A stretch of DNA of 64,000 nucleotides from Rhea pennata (Eukaryota; Chordata; Aves; Rheiformes; Rheidae), in assembly GCF_028389875.1 (NCBI RefSeq), contig NC_084702.1:56678053-56742052 (forward strand). The letters are read 5' to 3'. This document shows, piece after piece, positions 13,701 through 23,854 of the stretch (its first letter is position 1; every line of letters begins with the position of its first letter). Made by a program: the position numbers and the translations under genes. The notes under the pieces were generated by a model. That model saw nothing but the letters and a program-made list of their open reading frames with translations. It was not told the origin of the DNA and did not search any database.

Positions 13701-16700
13701 CCCAAAGTCTGTCAAAATTTAAGTCTTTATCAAATTTTTCAGTTCAAGGAATGGTGTGTTGTGTGCTTTTTTTCTTCCCCCCCCCCATCCCCCTACCCTC
13801 ATTCCTGCTCATGCAATCAAGTAGTGATGGAAGAACCTACAATAAACCAATCTGTAGTGTGATGGAAGAACCTACAATAAACCAATCTGTAGTGTTACAG
13901 TGAACAAAATATCTCAATGAATGTCTTTGCCAAAGTTACAGTTTTGAAGAGAGGAAGAGTAGGTCGTTAGACAAGCATTGGTGGGCATTCTGAGTGTTTT
14001 GGCTCACTGTGGAAAAAATGAGCAGACAGAAGCAGGAGGAAGATATGATAAAGATCAACTGGAGATGTTTAAAATTAGTTGCAAGAATTAAGTAAGAGAG
14101 GGACAAAAGTGGAAGTCATAAAAGCAAAACTGGAAAATATTCAAAATGGTGTTTTGCAAATTTGAAAGCAAGGACAAGGATCTTGAAGTTTTGTGTGAGA
14201 AAATAGGAATAAATAAAGGTTAGAAGAGGAGTACAGTTGCACTTTCCCAAATACAAGGTCTTAGTAATGTCTAATAGGATGTGGAAAACATTTCTACCGA
14301 AATGTGTCCATTGTCTGCATGCACTAAACCTTTTTGAATTTTGAAGTCATTTCCTAACTGTTCCTAGTGAAAATAATTGCTAGTGAAACTTTTAATTTCA
14401 GGCTAGTAATAGAGTTTAGAATAACTCAATCTGTAAAGAAGGTAGCATTCCTCAAGCTTCACTTCTGTAAATCTTCTCCAGGATTTGGACACAGAAGAGC
14501 AAAAATCTGCTAACAATTTGAATTGCTTTTCCACTACTGAGCAAGTAAGTTCTACTGAAGAAGAAGAATCTCCAAATGTGAGAAAGAAGACTAAAATGGA
14601 CATAAACATACGAAACAGTTTAACAGCCAAAGAAGCAGTTTCTACAGACAATATAAATTCACATTCAAGGAAAAGTACACCAGATACTGCAGCATACACA
14701 GATGACAGTAAAACCATAGATACAGAAAGTGAGCCAGAAGAAGGTGAAATTATGGATTCTGAGTGCGAAGCGTATAGCAGTGAGGAGGAAGTAACAAGTG
14801 AAGAAACTGCTGATTCAGAAACCTCAGAAAATGAAGGTGAATTACTGTGTTTTTTATGTACAATATTAATGTATTTTTTCAGGAACTCATTAACAAGAAA
14901 ATAATTTGGATATTTAACAGTAAAATAAGTGTCCGGCTCCAGATATTTTGCATTAAGCACTGAGGTGTATATATTACTAATGTTTACTCTCATTCTCTCC
15001 CCTTTTGCTGTGGTCAGAACTAAGCGGTAATACTTGTTTCAAAGCTGTTACATGTGTAATGTGCAACACATACTTACATAGAAACTAGGTGATAGAATGG
15101 GGTTTGTTCAGATCAGTATCAGGAAAAGTGAAAGTGTATTGCTAAAATAGAGATTTAGTACAGTCCTCATGGTAATTCTGTGGATTAACTCTTCAATTAA
15201 TATATGTAGTATTTCTAGTGCTTTTGATAAACATCATGTAGAATTCAGTATAAAAGTGAAATTCACTGTGATGAAAAAATGAATACTCTGTACTACCCCA
15301 AATCTTACTTTCTATGTATTTCAGCAGTATTGTGTAAGAAGTGAGTATAGAAAGGAAAACATATGCTTTTCTTGGATCAAAGAAAGTGTTATCTTAGGTC
15401 TTCAAGATCTCCTCAAAAACTGAATAGTCTCACAAAGAGATTAACCAGTGGAAAAGGGCCATTGAATATGCAAAGGATAATCCAGGTCACAGAATGAAAT
15501 ACAACCTATGGGAGTTTTTGCTGCAGTCTTTTTCCTGGTCACAGTTAACAGTTGCAGTTTCTTTCTCTTCCTTTTATTGCTTCACTCACTTGTCTACTCA
15601 GATTGAGTGATTAATACCATTCAAAGTGTGCTTGCTATACTCAGACTTTTAGATTAATTTTCTTCCTTTGCTATTTTTCTAATTATCAACTCTGCAACAA
15701 TGCCAGAGTAATAGAAACTGGAAACAGTTTCTCTCCTCCTAATACTTTGTGAGCTGGTGTCTTCCCAACTTACCCCATCTGTTCATATGTCAGCTTATTG
15801 GAGGCTGTTTCTACAAATATAAATCCACGAACAAAATTCATATAGCTGTTAAAATGTAATTAATGTATACTGAGGCAAAGAGCAAGTGCATTTGTAATCT
15901 CATCTGTTATCCTTATCTCTGTTGGTGCTCGGTGCTAATAAAACTTAGTAAAAATGCAACATCTGCCATAGAAATGAGGTATAAAGGTTTATATGCATTG
16001 GGATTATGATTTGATGAATAAAAAGGTGTTCTCAGTACTCAGAGTAAAATTGTGTTGAACCAGGCAGTATCTCTAATCAGTTATAACTAATGGGCCATAA
16101 ATGTATAGTGTATTAGTTAATTCTGTGAATTTATTTATATTTCATTGCTGTAAATATACATGTTTGTACATGTAAATCAGAACTAGGAAAACCTTTCTGA
16201 GTGATAATTTAGTATGGAAGCAGAAGACCTTTAAACAGTAGTTACATCAAAGTTTTCTCTCAGATGTGCTTAATTTCCTTTTTTGAAAGATTTTTATGAG
16301 ATTATTTTGACAAATTGTGATTTAAGTTTTATGGCCAAATGTGTACCAGTTGTTTGAAACTTATGGACTATAGGAGTAAAATTACGATTTGTTGGTAGCA
16401 ATGATTTTTATTTTTGTTTGTTACTCTAGATGAAGAAAAGATTTGGCCTCCTTGTATCAGAGTAATTGTAATAAGATCACCAGTACTGCAAATTGGATCA
16501 CTTTATATTATCACAGCTGTGAAACCTGCTACAATTGGAAGGTAAAATTGAGTGGAATTTGTTGTATATATATCTCAAGTTATCCCTGGCTTTGAAAGCT
16601 GTATAAGCTAGTCAGTGTTATTCATCCCTACTGTTCACGTTTGTTCTATACTGCAGCACCTTTGGGGTACTGTGATTAACGCACACTAAGATTTAAGTCA

Positions 16701-19700
16701 AGTCACATAAGATCATGTCTGCTATCCTAACAGCACATGCATATGCAGTTAACGTAGCTCAGCAAGCCATGGAAATTAGTTAGGTAACGAGAAATTGATC
16801 ATTTATCTAAGGCTTAATGGCAGTGTAGTTTCAAGTCAGTTTTTGAAAACCATTGTTTCTTAGATGATGAATAATTTCTAGGCCACAGAGTGAATTTTTC
16901 AGAAAAGTAAGAATACATTTCAGAAATTTGGGATCTCAAGGAAGTGTAGTAGGTGTCTTTGGAATTTGAATGTGCGATGAGTCCAGCTTTGCAATAAGGT
17001 CAATTCATCACCCTGAAAAAGTAAGTTTAGTCTTGTGGTAAACTGTATGCATTCTTTTTGTTTTAATATTAAAAAAAAAAATTTATTTGTGAGTATTAAA
17101 GAACTGCTGAATTTAGTAGTGCATTTAGTAATGGAGGCTTCCTCAGTGTTTACTGAAAGCGTCACCTTTTTTCAACTATTTTTGTTTGGTGCTGGTAAAT
17201 GTCTTTTGATTTGCTCTTACAACTGGAGCTTCCTAGGACCGTTTTTTGGAAGTTTAAAAAAGGACAATGCTTGCAATTTGCATATAGATCTTTTAATAAC
17301 TGCACTATTTATTTATTAACTAATATGAGAAATGAAGACACTAATTCCTTCCTCTCCCTCCCACTGCAGTAGTTTTGACAGATAAATATATACAGATTAG
17401 TCTTCCATTGCTTGTGTTACCTGCCTAATGCTACTAAGAATTGAATTCTATCCTCAAAGACTGATGTCAAGATGCACTGAAAAGCATGAATGATGCAGAG
17501 TCCACAGGCTGTTATTTACAAGACTTGTAGGAGATTAAAATTTCAGGTAGAAATACCAGATTTCTGGATAAACTTCTAAAGGTACAGCTTTATCATGTGT
17601 ACATTCCCAGCTGTTTAGTTTGTAGATGGATGAGGGCATGTGAAGCAACTCTGTACATCGTATGTTGCAAGACAATACCTTTACATCTGTAAAGCTCTTT
17701 GATAGCTCAAAGGGAAACATCTTTTGTAAGCCTTTATAAGAAATATTCCTGCTGTGTCATGATTTATGTGTTGACTTGCCTTTCTAGAGAAAAAGATGTT
17801 GGACATACACTTCAGATTCCTGAAGTTGGAGTCAGTAAGGTAACTCTTGTTTTTGTCTGATAGAACGGGGATGAATATATGAATGAAGCTTTAAATTTTA
17901 TCAAATCTTATGTTAATTTTTTTAAGAGAAGTTCTAGAGTGAGATGTGATTCCATTTATTTCTGTGAAGGTAGAAAAGCATGCAGCGTTTTGCTGATTGG
18001 GAACTTGATGCAAACAGCAGTGTGACTTCAGTGTCACACTTGCTTTAAGATTAAACTTATTGAATTCAAAACCTAGGAAAGCTAGACTTTTTTTTCTAGC
18101 TATTTTTTCTCCACTATAGCAAAAAGAATTTTTGTTTGTCTACTTAAAAACTGTCATTGTTTTTAGACTCTTGTCTTTTAGTGGGAGCCTTAATGGGCTA
18201 CAGAAATTAATATTTTGTTTTGCTTATTGGCCATTTTTACAGGTAATGTTTTTGTCAGTTTACAGGTAATGTGTGTGTTATACGAAGTGGTTTGGCATGG
18301 AGTGCTGTCTTCTCCACTCTATCTGTGCTTAGTGCAAAAACATTTTAATTACATTGTTAGTCTTAATGTCAGAAAGGCAATAAAAGGAACACCAGCTGAT
18401 AGACAGAACTGTTGTGTCCTAGGTGTTAAGGTACACATCTTGGTACATTTGCTTCAGCTATGAAGGCTCGTGTAACATGTGAAGCTGTAGAATTAGATCA
18501 GGTTTAAAAAAAAGTGCAGTTCTTCATGTATCTTTTGAATGTATGCCACAAGGACAAGAAAAAGTTAGAACGCTGCTAAAATTCTTTATTTCTTCCTCTT
18601 GCAATTCTTAAAGTAAAATACAGGTATCATACTGAAAGGGTGTACATTTTTAGTATTGAATCCCTTTTAATAAAATTAACTAATATTCACAATAGTTATG
18701 CTATTAATAAAATATTTTAGCTCATGTTGTTGTAGCCCATTCATTTACATGTCAAGTGGCTGAGGTCATAAAGCATGGCATGATGTGGCTGTGGACACAC
18801 AGTACCAGAACCGCTCTGTTCAAAGGTTCCCGAAATACCCTCTGAAATACTACTTTAAAATAGTGTGAAAACTGTGAAATATTTACTTAATGAAAACATT
18901 TCATTAAATTCTTTTATTTCAGTTCCATGCAGAAGTATATTTTGACCACGATTTGCAAAATTATGTTCTTGTGGATCAAGGGAGTCAGAATGGAACGGTT
19001 GTTAATGGAAATCAGATTCTCCAGGTGAGTACTTGTAAGGTGTTATACTGCTTATGTATGTTGAAGAGAAGTACAGTCATGGTCATTCTAAATATCATAC
19101 ATCACTAACAACAGGTTTCTGTCATACATTAATTGTTTCTTCAGTTCCTTCTGGTTTTAGAAGACCAATTGTAACGCTTTGCTTTTTACATTATAAATTA
19201 GGAAAAATCCATTCCAATTACAGTAGCTAGATTAAAATGTCCAATTGAAGATTTTGCCTGGATTCATTAGGCCGAACTGAATCACTGAAGTATTAGCAGT
19301 ATTCATGTATTACAGTTCTTGCCCTTTGTTAATAACCAATCAACAAGGCTGCCAAAACTTTCTTTTGCTGTAGCCCAAAACAAAATGTGATCCCTACATC
19401 TTGGAGCATGGAGATGAAGTGAAGATTGGTGATACGGTACTTTCTTTTCATATACATCCTGGCAGCGATACTTGTGATGGTTGTGAGCCAGGCCAAGTCA
19501 GAGCACATCTTCGCCTGGATACGAAAAAGGAATCATCTGGTTAGTCATGTTATCACTGGATATATTTTGACAATATTTCTTTACTTTATTGACATAATAA
19601 TTACTTCAGATGGTTTTAATCTTGCAATTTTCTTGTCAACTGGGAATAGATCTGCAATGTATGATAATGCATTTTCTTTTGGTATCTGTGTATGTGTATT

Positions 19701-22700
19701 AATGTTAGAACAAAATTTCTGTCCATCTTAATGTTTAAAAATATTGTTACATTATTGTTTAATTCAGTCTTGTGTTCTTCCTTTTAGTCTGCCCAGCACT
19801 TAGCAAAGAAGAGAGAGAGTTAGTCAGAAGAAAAGCATTAAAACAAATACGGGTAAAATATGGTTTACAGGTGAGTTTACAGTGAATGTTGATTACATGT
19901 TTGATTTCTGTTTTAAGCCATGGGCTTCAGTGAATTAGCACATTTTTCTAAAAGCTTGCGCTTGGTGGTTTAATGCACACTTGTCTCTTGTATACTAACT
20001 AAACTGGTCAATATTTATAAACATCTAAAGAGAGAGATGGTGATAACAGGACATGGAAGATAGATTAAAATTTTAGGAAAAGATCATCTGTTTCAATGTA
20101 TACAAGATTCTCATCCTTTTGCAGTTAATATTTATTTAGATATTGTATTTTTCTTTCTGCAATTAAAATGCACTGCAATTTAGTGCAAACTTTATTTGGA
20201 AAGAGAAAAAATGATGGAAAAAAGAGGGGTTTTCTTTTTGTCATAAAAGAATGCCGACATCAATGTACAGGCAATATAGTGTATAAGTATGTGAATTACT
20301 TGTGTTTTAGACATGATTTTAACTAGAGTTGCATCTAGCGATTCTAATGATTTTTTTCATGAAGAAAAATCATTTTTCTCATTCTTCAGCTACTGAAATC
20401 ACACTGATACAAAATGCATGCAAGTGCATTAGTTCTGTCACTTATTCCAAAGAAATAGGTGCTGAGACACAGGCTATATGTTAAAGAAAGTCTTGTCAAT
20501 ATGATTTTGTGCTTAATATGAGGAGATTGATTCTTCATGCAAAGAAAAGATTCAAGATAATCCATTAATATATAGTCTCTATGAAATTGATGAATTTGGA
20601 AATACTGCGTTAATATGTGATGATGGCTATAACAAACTACTGAATGAGAACACCATAGTACTATGTTACAAGATTTAGAGTAAATAAAATAGGATGAAGC
20701 TGCTTCACTTATGGGGGAAGAAGGAATCAAGTTACCACAAAAAGGACCTTAAAGCCAGCCATCTTTGCCCTGAAGGAATATTTTCTGTTTATAAAGAACA
20801 CAGAGTATGAAGACAACAAAGCAGTGAAGAATCCAAAATACAAAGACAGAGCAGGAAAACGCAGAGAGACTATTGGAAGTGAAGGAACTTTCCAGAGAGA
20901 TGATAGTCCAGCTTCTGTCCATATGTGAGTTTGTAAAAGATCTTGTATCCTTCAATGGTAAATCTTTTTAAATGGTGCACAGTAAGTATTAATGGATAGT
21001 TTGTTACATTGTGAATTACATGAGTGTAATGAGTTAGTAAAGCTGGAAGATAGTATCTGAAATGTAAAGCAAGAATAACAGCTTACTAACTCCTCACCTT
21101 CCATATAGAACTTCTAACATGACATTAGGGGTGCTTAAGGCGACTTTTTTATTAACTCAAAATTCAGGCAACTTATTGGATGCCCTCTGACATCTGCAAC
21201 AATCTCTGTTTCTGTTTTTGTCTCCAATGCCAGTAACACTATACATGTAAACTCTTCACCTGAATAGTTTTTCATTTTCAATATTCAGCCTATCATAAGG
21301 CTTGAATTTACACACTTCTTACTGGAAACTTACTTCAATCTTCCATTTAATTATTGCTTTGCATCCATACTTTTTAAAGGAACATAGACTTGCAGATCTA
21401 ACTAATTTGTAAGTTAGTAAAAGGAAGTTTGGGGCAATGAAATATGAAGATTAGGATGATTTGGTGGTGAGGTACTTACTGCCTTTTCACTAATGCAGTT
21501 GATTCCCACCCAGCCCCATTGTATTCTGTAATTCCTAAAGTAACTAGGTAGTTTGGTGGTGGGGGGAGGTGTTAAGCAATCAGGAAAAGCCTTGGAATAG
21601 TAGACCGAAGTACTGAAGATATGCCTGGGAGAACTTGCAACAACACTATGGTCTTCTGGATAGTTCTTGATGAAAGTAGGAACAGTGGTGTAGTAGTTGG
21701 TTCCTGATTTCTAGCATAGTGGATAAATGTGCATTTCTGCCCTTTAATATTTGAAAACAGTATATGCTTTGCATTTAACTCTTGCTTATCAGTTAACTTA
21801 AACTTTCTTTAAAGTGAAATCAGCAATGACAACAAAGGACATAAAATGTTGGAGAAGATGGGATGGAAGAAAGGGGAAGGCCTGGGCAAGGATGGTGGCG
21901 GTATGAAGGATCCGGTAGGTCTACTGTTTTTTGCTTAGAACACAAAAAATGAAGTGCACTTGCAATGAATAATACCCAGTTGTAAGCCATGATTCACTTA
22001 AAACACTTCAAAGTCATTGGTAGTAAGGAATAATCTCAGTAGGATTTTCTCAATTCATTCTTAATTTCAATCAAATTTTGTGAACATTTCCAATGATTAC
22101 ATCAATCCAGTGGAAAATGACAGTAATGTTTGTTTGTTGCAAAACCAAGCAAGGGAAGACAAATGGCTTCTAGCTATGTGAATAATCTCATGTTTGAATA
22201 CAAATTCTGGGGGAAGACTGGAATTGTGATATGAATTCATTTTAAGATGGGCTATAGTAAAACACTTCCAGAGAGGGATGTAGTACAGAAGTCAAACTAT
22301 CTGACAAGCAATGAGAGAGAAAAGCTGACTATCATGGAATCATAGAATCAGTAAGGTTGGAAGGGACCTCTGGAGATCATCTAGTCCAAACCCCCTGCTC
22401 AGCAGGGTCACCTAGGCATGTTATACAGGGTTTCATCCAGGCGGGCCTTGAACATCTCCAGAGAAGGAGACTCCACAGCCTCTCTGGGCAACCTGTGCCA
22501 GTGTTCCATCACTGTCACAGGGAAGAAATTCCCCCTCACATTCAGGCGGAGCTTCCTGTGCTTCAGTTTCTGCCCATTGCCTCTTGTCCTGTCACATGGG
22601 ACAACGGAAAAGAGTTTCTCTGTCCCCCTGACACCCTCCCTTTGGATACTTACACACATTGATAAGATCCCCCCTCAGTCTTCTCTTCCCCAGGCTGAAG

Positions 22701-23854
22701 AGGCCCAGCTCTCGCAGCTGTTCCTCCAAGGGCAGATGCTCCAGCCCTCTGATCATCTTCGTAGCCCTACGCTGGACTCTCTCCAGTGTCTTCATGTCTC
22801 TTTTGTACTGGGAAGCCCAGAACTGGATGCAGTACTCGAGATGAGGCCTCACCAGGGTTGAGTAGAGGGGCAGGAGCACCCGCCTTGACCTGCTGGCAAC
22901 ACTCTTCCTAATGCACCCCAGGAGACCGTTGGCCTTCCTGGCCACAAGGGCACATTGCTGGCTCATAGTCAACCTGTTGTCCACCAGCACTCCCAGGTCC
23001 TTCTCTGCAGTGCTGCTCTCCAGCAGGTCGACCTCCAGCTTGTACTGGTGCCTAGGGTTATTTCTCCCTAGGTGCAGGACTCTGCACTTGCTCTTGTTGA
23101 ACCTCAGGAGGTTCCTCTCTGCCCAGCTCTCCAGCCTGGCCAGGTCTCTCTGAATGGCAGCACAGCCCTCAGGTGTATCAGCCACTCCTCCCAGCTTGGT
23201 ATCATCAGCAAATTTGCTGAGGAGGCACGCTGTCCCCTCGTCGAGGCCTCCAATGTCTAGGCTGTTGTGACAGTCATCTTGGCCCCTTTTTTGTCATAGG
23301 ATGTGTTTATTTTGGCAGTAGTGCTGCTCAGAGCCATGCCATGCTTTGTGTTGCCAACCCATGCCCCCTGCACGGCTTTTCTTGCTATTTGCTGCACTCA
23401 ATCAATGAGGAGCACTTCACAGGTCAGTAAGTGGTAGGTGACATCATTCAACACTTCAGGTTGGTATTTTAAAGATGGTAAGTGATTCAACAGGTTGTTT
23501 TAATAGTACTTTAGAAGTCAAGTCTATGATCTGGGTTTATTACTGTTAGAACCTTAAACAAAAGTGTTTGGGAAGGGGGGGTAGTATTACAAAACATGAT
23601 TAAAAGTATTTAAAATACCTAACTTACAGTTACAGTGATTTTTAATTTGACAGATCCACCTTCAGTTACATAAGATGCATGCAGGTTTGGGTACAAGTAG
23701 ACCAGCCTCAATCGAAGATGTTCAGATCATCCAGAGCAAGAATAAAAAGAACTGGGATAAAGCAAGAGAAAGGTTTGCTGAAAACTTCCAAGAGGCTAAA
23801 ACGCAAAAGGATATACCTAAGGTCATGCCTTGGGTTAGAGGGACTGCAGAATAA
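275..23854 (+). CDS. AGGF1: AGGF1, angiogenic factor with G-patch and FHA domains 1 (13 of about 14 coding exons, 5' end outside window)
   Basis: This is a spliced gene with exons at 275-377, 1357-1559, 2948-3094, 4456-4644, 14482-14836, 16430-16541, 17788-17839, 18923-19024, 19374-19539, 19788-19870, 20797-20924, 21815-21914 and 23654-23854. All introns are GT-AG and every phase agrees, giving 646 residues and a TAA stop. Human AGGF1 has 714 residues and the first visible residue aligns near human 71, so one upstream coding exon (coiled-coil start) is missing from the window. Visible order: end of the coiled coil, OCRE aromatic repeat (about residues 129-185), Lys-rich then acidic linker, FHA domain (about 350-450), G-patch (about 550-595) and a basic tail. 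The family is known as a secreted angiogenic factor (VG5Q) that also has nuclear, RNA-processing-type domains. No frameshift or premature stop is seen. Identification rests on near-collinear residue identity with the remembered human protein. Confidence 0.97.
1357..1559 (+). CDS. AGGF1: AGGF1 coding exon 3
   Basis: The acceptor is a T-rich tract ending ctgcag at 1351-1356. The donor is gtcata at 1560, which is weak and not the usual gtaagt type, but it gives phase 0 into the next exon. The exon starts with the aromatic run [15 protein letters not shown], which corresponds to human SDYFYQTYYNDVS, and continues into a poorly conserved Glu/Ser-rich linker. Visible residues 35-102. Reading through the donor meets a stop at about 1608. 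Confidence 0.9.
2948..3094 (+). CDS. AGGF1: AGGF1 coding exon 4 (first half of OCRE domain)
   Basis: The acceptor is gtcttag at 2941-2947 and the donor is gtaaat at 3095; both ends are phase 0. The 49 codons include [19 protein letters not shown], nearly identical to human, then the tyrosine-rich repeats [17 protein letters not shown] that define the OCRE (octamer repeat) fold. OCRE domains in other proteins such as RBM5 and RBM10 bind spliceosomal SmN/B tails; the role in AGGF1 is less settled. The exon boundary splits the domain between repeats. Confidence 0.96.
4456..4644 (+). CDS. AGGF1: AGGF1 coding exon 5 (second half of OCRE domain and Lys-rich linker)
   Basis: The acceptor ends taaag at 4455 and the donor is gtaact at 4645; the 63 codons are in phase 0. 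The exon reads [20 protein letters not shown] and continues [12 protein letters not shown], almost identical to human AGGF1. A basic stretch [13 protein letters not shown] follows, which could be a nuclear localisation signal (inference). Confidence 0.96.
7732..7764 (+). repeat. poly(T) tract
   Basis: A near-pure T run of 33 bases, interrupted once by C at 7,741, in AGGF1 intron 5. It may be a retroelement tail on the minus strand or simple slippage; no adjacent element body is recognised. Confidence 0.9.
10351..11150 (-). mobile_element. CR1 LINE fragment, 5'-truncated and decayed, antisense to AGGF1
   Basis: Reading the minus strand, the region translates to the C-terminal part of a CR1 reverse-transcriptase polyprotein. 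It contains [20 protein letters not shown], then [20 protein letters not shown] and a [14 protein letters not shown] ending, all typical of CR1 ORF2. The 3' end of the element is at the low coordinate, where degenerate copies of the CR1 terminal motif (cagaatcat, aggttggaagg) occur. Upstream sequence becomes progressively unrecognisable, so the boundary near 11,150 is approximate. Several stops and frame changes show it is inactive. CR1 is the dominant LINE of birds and other reptiles. Confidence 0.88.
13824..13895 (+). repeat. 35-bp tandem duplication (two perfect copies)
   Basis: The 35-base unit starting gtgatggaagaacctac occurs at 13,824-13,858 and again at 13,859-13,893 without a mismatch, with two further matching bases. 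It lies in AGGF1 intron 5 about 590 bases before exon 6. The perfect identity suggests a recent duplication, possibly polymorphic. Confidence 0.97.
14482..14836 (+). CDS. AGGF1: AGGF1 coding exon 6 (acidic linker)
   Basis: The acceptor ends ctccag at 14,481 and the donor is gtgaat at 14,837. The exon has 118 codons plus one base, visible residues 215-332. It opens [20 protein letters not shown], aligning with human DLNSEDQKAFSVEHTSCNEE. Its second half carries the conserved [15 protein letters not shown] core (here [15 protein letters not shown]) and a long run of Glu, Ser and Asp. The low-complexity acidic region links OCRE to FHA and diverges most from human. An internal gtaagt at 14,545 resembles a donor, but using it would break the frame. 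Confidence 0.95.
14837..16429 (+). other. AGGF1: AGGF1 intron 6
   Basis: A 1.6-kb AT-rich intron between the acidic exon and the first FHA exon. I see no repeats or genes in it that I can name. Confidence 0.85.
16430..16541 (+). CDS. AGGF1: AGGF1 coding exon 7 (start of FHA domain)
   Basis: The acceptor is ttactctag at 16,421-16,429 and the donor is gtaaaa at 16,542. It reads [20 protein letters not shown] and then [16 protein letters not shown], near-identical to human. The conserved FHA Gly-Arg pair is split across the intron: Gly ends this exon and Arg is completed by the next. Incoming phase 1, outgoing phase 2. Confidence 0.97.
17788..17839 (+). CDS. AGGF1: AGGF1 coding exon 8 (FHA domain)
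   Basis: A 52-base exon, acceptor tttctag ending at 17,787 and donor gtaact at 17,840. With the split Arg codon it encodes [18 protein letters not shown]. It supplies the FHA Arg and the Ser of the Ser-x-x-His phosphopeptide-binding motif. Confidence 0.96.
18923..19024 (+). CDS. AGGF1: AGGF1 coding exon 9 (FHA core)
   Basis: The acceptor is tatttcag ending at 18,922 and the donor is gtgagt at 19,025; the 34 codons are in phase 0. It begins [20 protein letters not shown] and continues [14 protein letters not shown]. This supplies the conserved His of the FHA Ser-x-x-His motif and the Asn-Gly-Thr/Asn-Gly signature, so the phosphothreonine-recognition residues look intact. Confidence 0.97.
19374..19539 (+). 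CDS. AGGF1: AGGF1 coding exon 10 (end of FHA domain)
   Basis: The acceptor is gctgtag ending at 19,373 and the donor is gttagt at 19,540. The exon has 55 codons plus one base, including [20 protein letters not shown] and a Cys-containing segment [20 protein letters not shown]. The sequence is almost the same as in human. The Asp-x-Glu-Val-Lys-Ile-Gly stretch is the last FHA beta strand region. Confidence 0.97.
19788..19870 (+). CDS. AGGF1: AGGF1 coding exon 11
   Basis: An 83-base exon, acceptor ccttttag ending at 19,787 and donor gtgagt at 19,871. With the split Val codon it reads [20 protein letters not shown] then IRVKYGLQ. It is a charged, probably helical segment linking FHA to the G-patch region, matching human GPTLSKEEKELERRKELKKI. 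Confidence 0.95.
20797..20924 (+). CDS. AGGF1: AGGF1 coding exon 12
   Basis: The acceptor ends tataaag at 20,796 and the donor is gtgagt at 20,925. The exon has 42 codons plus two bases: [20 protein letters not shown], then [20 protein letters not shown] and VH. The strongly conserved [12 protein letters not shown] basic stretch leads into the G-patch. It ends in phase 2. Confidence 0.96.
21815..21914 (+). CDS. AGGF1: AGGF1 coding exon 13 (G-patch core)
   Basis: The acceptor ends ctttaaag at 21,814 and the donor is gtaggt at 21,915. It carries the G-patch signature [20 protein letters not shown], with the conserved Gly-Trp, Gly-x-Gly-Leu-Gly and Gly-Gly spacing. G-patch proteins typically bind and activate DEAH-box RNA helicases; a specific partner cannot be read from this sequence. 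Incoming phase 2, outgoing phase 0. Confidence 0.97.
22331..23258 (-). mobile_element. CR1 LINE, 5'-truncated, with readable but frameshifted reverse-transcriptase C-terminal region
   Basis: The minus strand encodes the end of CR1 ORF2. From the truncation point it reads [20 protein letters not shown], which contains the RT catalytic Phe-Ala-Asp-Asp box. It continues through [20 protein letters not shown] and [20 protein letters not shown] to [21 protein letters not shown] frameshift near 22,620-22,650 moves the reading to the frame carrying [20 protein letters not shown] and a [15 protein letters not shown] ending. The 3' end at about 22,331 has the typical repeated catagaatc motif. It sits in AGGF1 intron 13, antisense to the gene, between the two G-patch-encoding exons. 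Everything upstream of the RT catalytic box is missing, so it cannot be active. Confidence 0.95.
23654..23854 (+). CDS. AGGF1: AGGF1 last coding exon (end of G-patch and C-terminal tail)
   Basis: The acceptor is tttgacag ending at 23,653 and the TAA stop is at 23,852-23,854. The 66 codons include [20 protein letters not shown], then [20 protein letters not shown] and a tail ending MPWVRGTAE, which matches human MPWVKGTLE. The conserved [11 protein letters not shown] block confirms the C-terminus is complete. Confidence 0.97.
   Translation: MHLQLHKMHAGLGTSRPASIEDVQIIQSKNKKNWDKARERFAENFQEAKTQKDIPKVMPWVRGTAE

Larger units (their letters stand above)
4645..14481 (+). other. AGGF1: AGGF1 intron 5 (9.8 kb)
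   Basis: This is the largest intron of the gene in the window. It is AT-rich, with long homopolymers (T runs near 5,104, 7,742 and 9,572; A run at 6,088-6,108), an antisense CR1 fragment at about 10,351-11,150, a short tandem duplication at 13,824-13,895 and a candidate cassette exon at 9,085-9,154. I recognise no independent gene in it; its open frames are short and unlike known proteins. Confidence 0.85.

Noticed and set aside
14545..14550. Internal gtaagt donor-like site in AGGF1 exon 6
   Set aside because: Using it would leave phase 0 into exon 7, which needs phase 1; the human homologue continues through this point.
14403..14993. 196-codon minus-strand frame over AGGF1 exon 6
   Set aside because: It is the antisense shadow of the acidic, Ser-rich exon; the sense frame has clear AGGF1 homology and splice sites.
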